DNA of 23,542 nt. Source: DAOTUB01 sp034437455. Its GTDB lineage: Bacteria; Chloroflexota; Anaerolineae; B4-G1. A model generated the notes under the pieces. The model was not told the origin of the DNA, did no database searches, and saw only the letters and a list, made by a program, of their open reading frames with translations. The translations under genes and the position numbers were made by a program. The stretch spans positions 1 through 23,542 of the forward strand of contig DAOTUB010000339.1 in the NCBI GenBank assembly GCA_034437455.1. Reading direction: 5' to 3'. Every line of letters begins with the position of its first letter. Position 1 is the first letter of the stretch. Shown piece by piece: positions 23,451 through 23,542 of this stretch.

Positions 23451-23542
23451 ATCTCAACGTTTTCGAGGCAAAAATGGGGCGCGAAGCCTCAATTTAGACC
23501 CCAAAATGCGCCTGAATGGGACATTTCCTGTAAAAACAAACC
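23421..23542. mobile_element. Probable end of an insertion element
   Basis: From about 23421 the sequence no longer encodes LivH and has no long open frame. It begins GGCTGTCGGAGAG, which could be a transposon terminal inverted repeat, next to a possible short target site (CTAG at 23415-23418). Just inside is a nested inverted repeat, CTAAAT (23447-23452) with ATTTAG (23492-23497) and GAGGC (23465-23469) with GCCTC (23486-23490). The transposase gene, the other end and a target duplication would lie outside the window. An assembly join is the main alternative. Confidence 0.45.

Noticed and set aside
1..23542. tRNA, rRNA or known riboswitch
   Set aside because: I saw no cloverleaf, conserved rRNA stretch or recognisable riboswitch core in the gaps, which are mostly too short to hold one.

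Overview
The window looks like part of a chromosome from a Chloroflexota-like (Anaerolineae-type) bacterium. This is inferred from protein style, not a phylogeny: several membrane proteins carry long Pro/Thr-rich external tails, two secreted proteins carry a YLPLV segment that I associate from memory with exported Chloroflexota proteins, and there are several Hanks-type kinases plus abundant FHA and zinc-ribbon domains. Promoters match ordinary sigma-70 consensus and ribosome binding sites are strong GGAGG types.

Positions 237-20771 hold eleven consecutive genes, all on the minus strand and mostly 4-50 bases apart or overlapping. They are probably one transcript starting near 20880 from a good promoter (TGGACA-17-TATAAT, 20887-20915). 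In order of transcription they are: a two-helix membrane FHA protein; a zinc-ribbon/pseudokinase/PP2C fusion; a secreted VWA-TM-FHA protein; a membrane Ser/Thr kinase with an NLD in place of HRD; a membrane PP2C phosphatase; a secreted Ig-like protein; a triple zinc-ribbon FHA protein; a second membrane kinase; a secreted 12-NHL-repeat plus 7-repeat double-propeller protein; an ABCG-type ABC transporter with a zinc ribbon and two FHA domains; and a third membrane kinase whose outer part has a jelly-roll-like and a TolB/WD40-like region.

The set has writers (three kinases), erasers (two PP2Cs), readers (five FHA domains in four proteins), surface proteins and an exporter. My reading is a self-contained phospho-signalling island at the cell envelope. 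Kinases and a VWA protein would sense or organise the surface, FHA domains would relay phospho-Thr signals inside, and the ABC transporter would be one output. Precedents for parts exist (Rv1747/PknF FHA-ABC regulation in Mycobacterium, PpkA/PppA/Fha in type VI secretion, VWA-kinase-PP2C triads near ter genes). I do not know a described system with this full gene set.

Between the two transcription units (20772-21529) lie the two divergent promoters, a decayed minus-strand fragment of a right-handed beta-helix protein (21034-21222) and a 12-codon leader ORF with a strong ribosome binding site. From 21530 on the plus strand is a branched-chain amino acid-type ABC uptake operon: a LivK-like binding protein, an intercistronic hairpin, then a LivH-like permease cut short at about 23420 by foreign sequence that looks like an insertion-element end. 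Positions 1-236 hold no gene but contain two nested AT-rich palindromes just downstream of the large operon.
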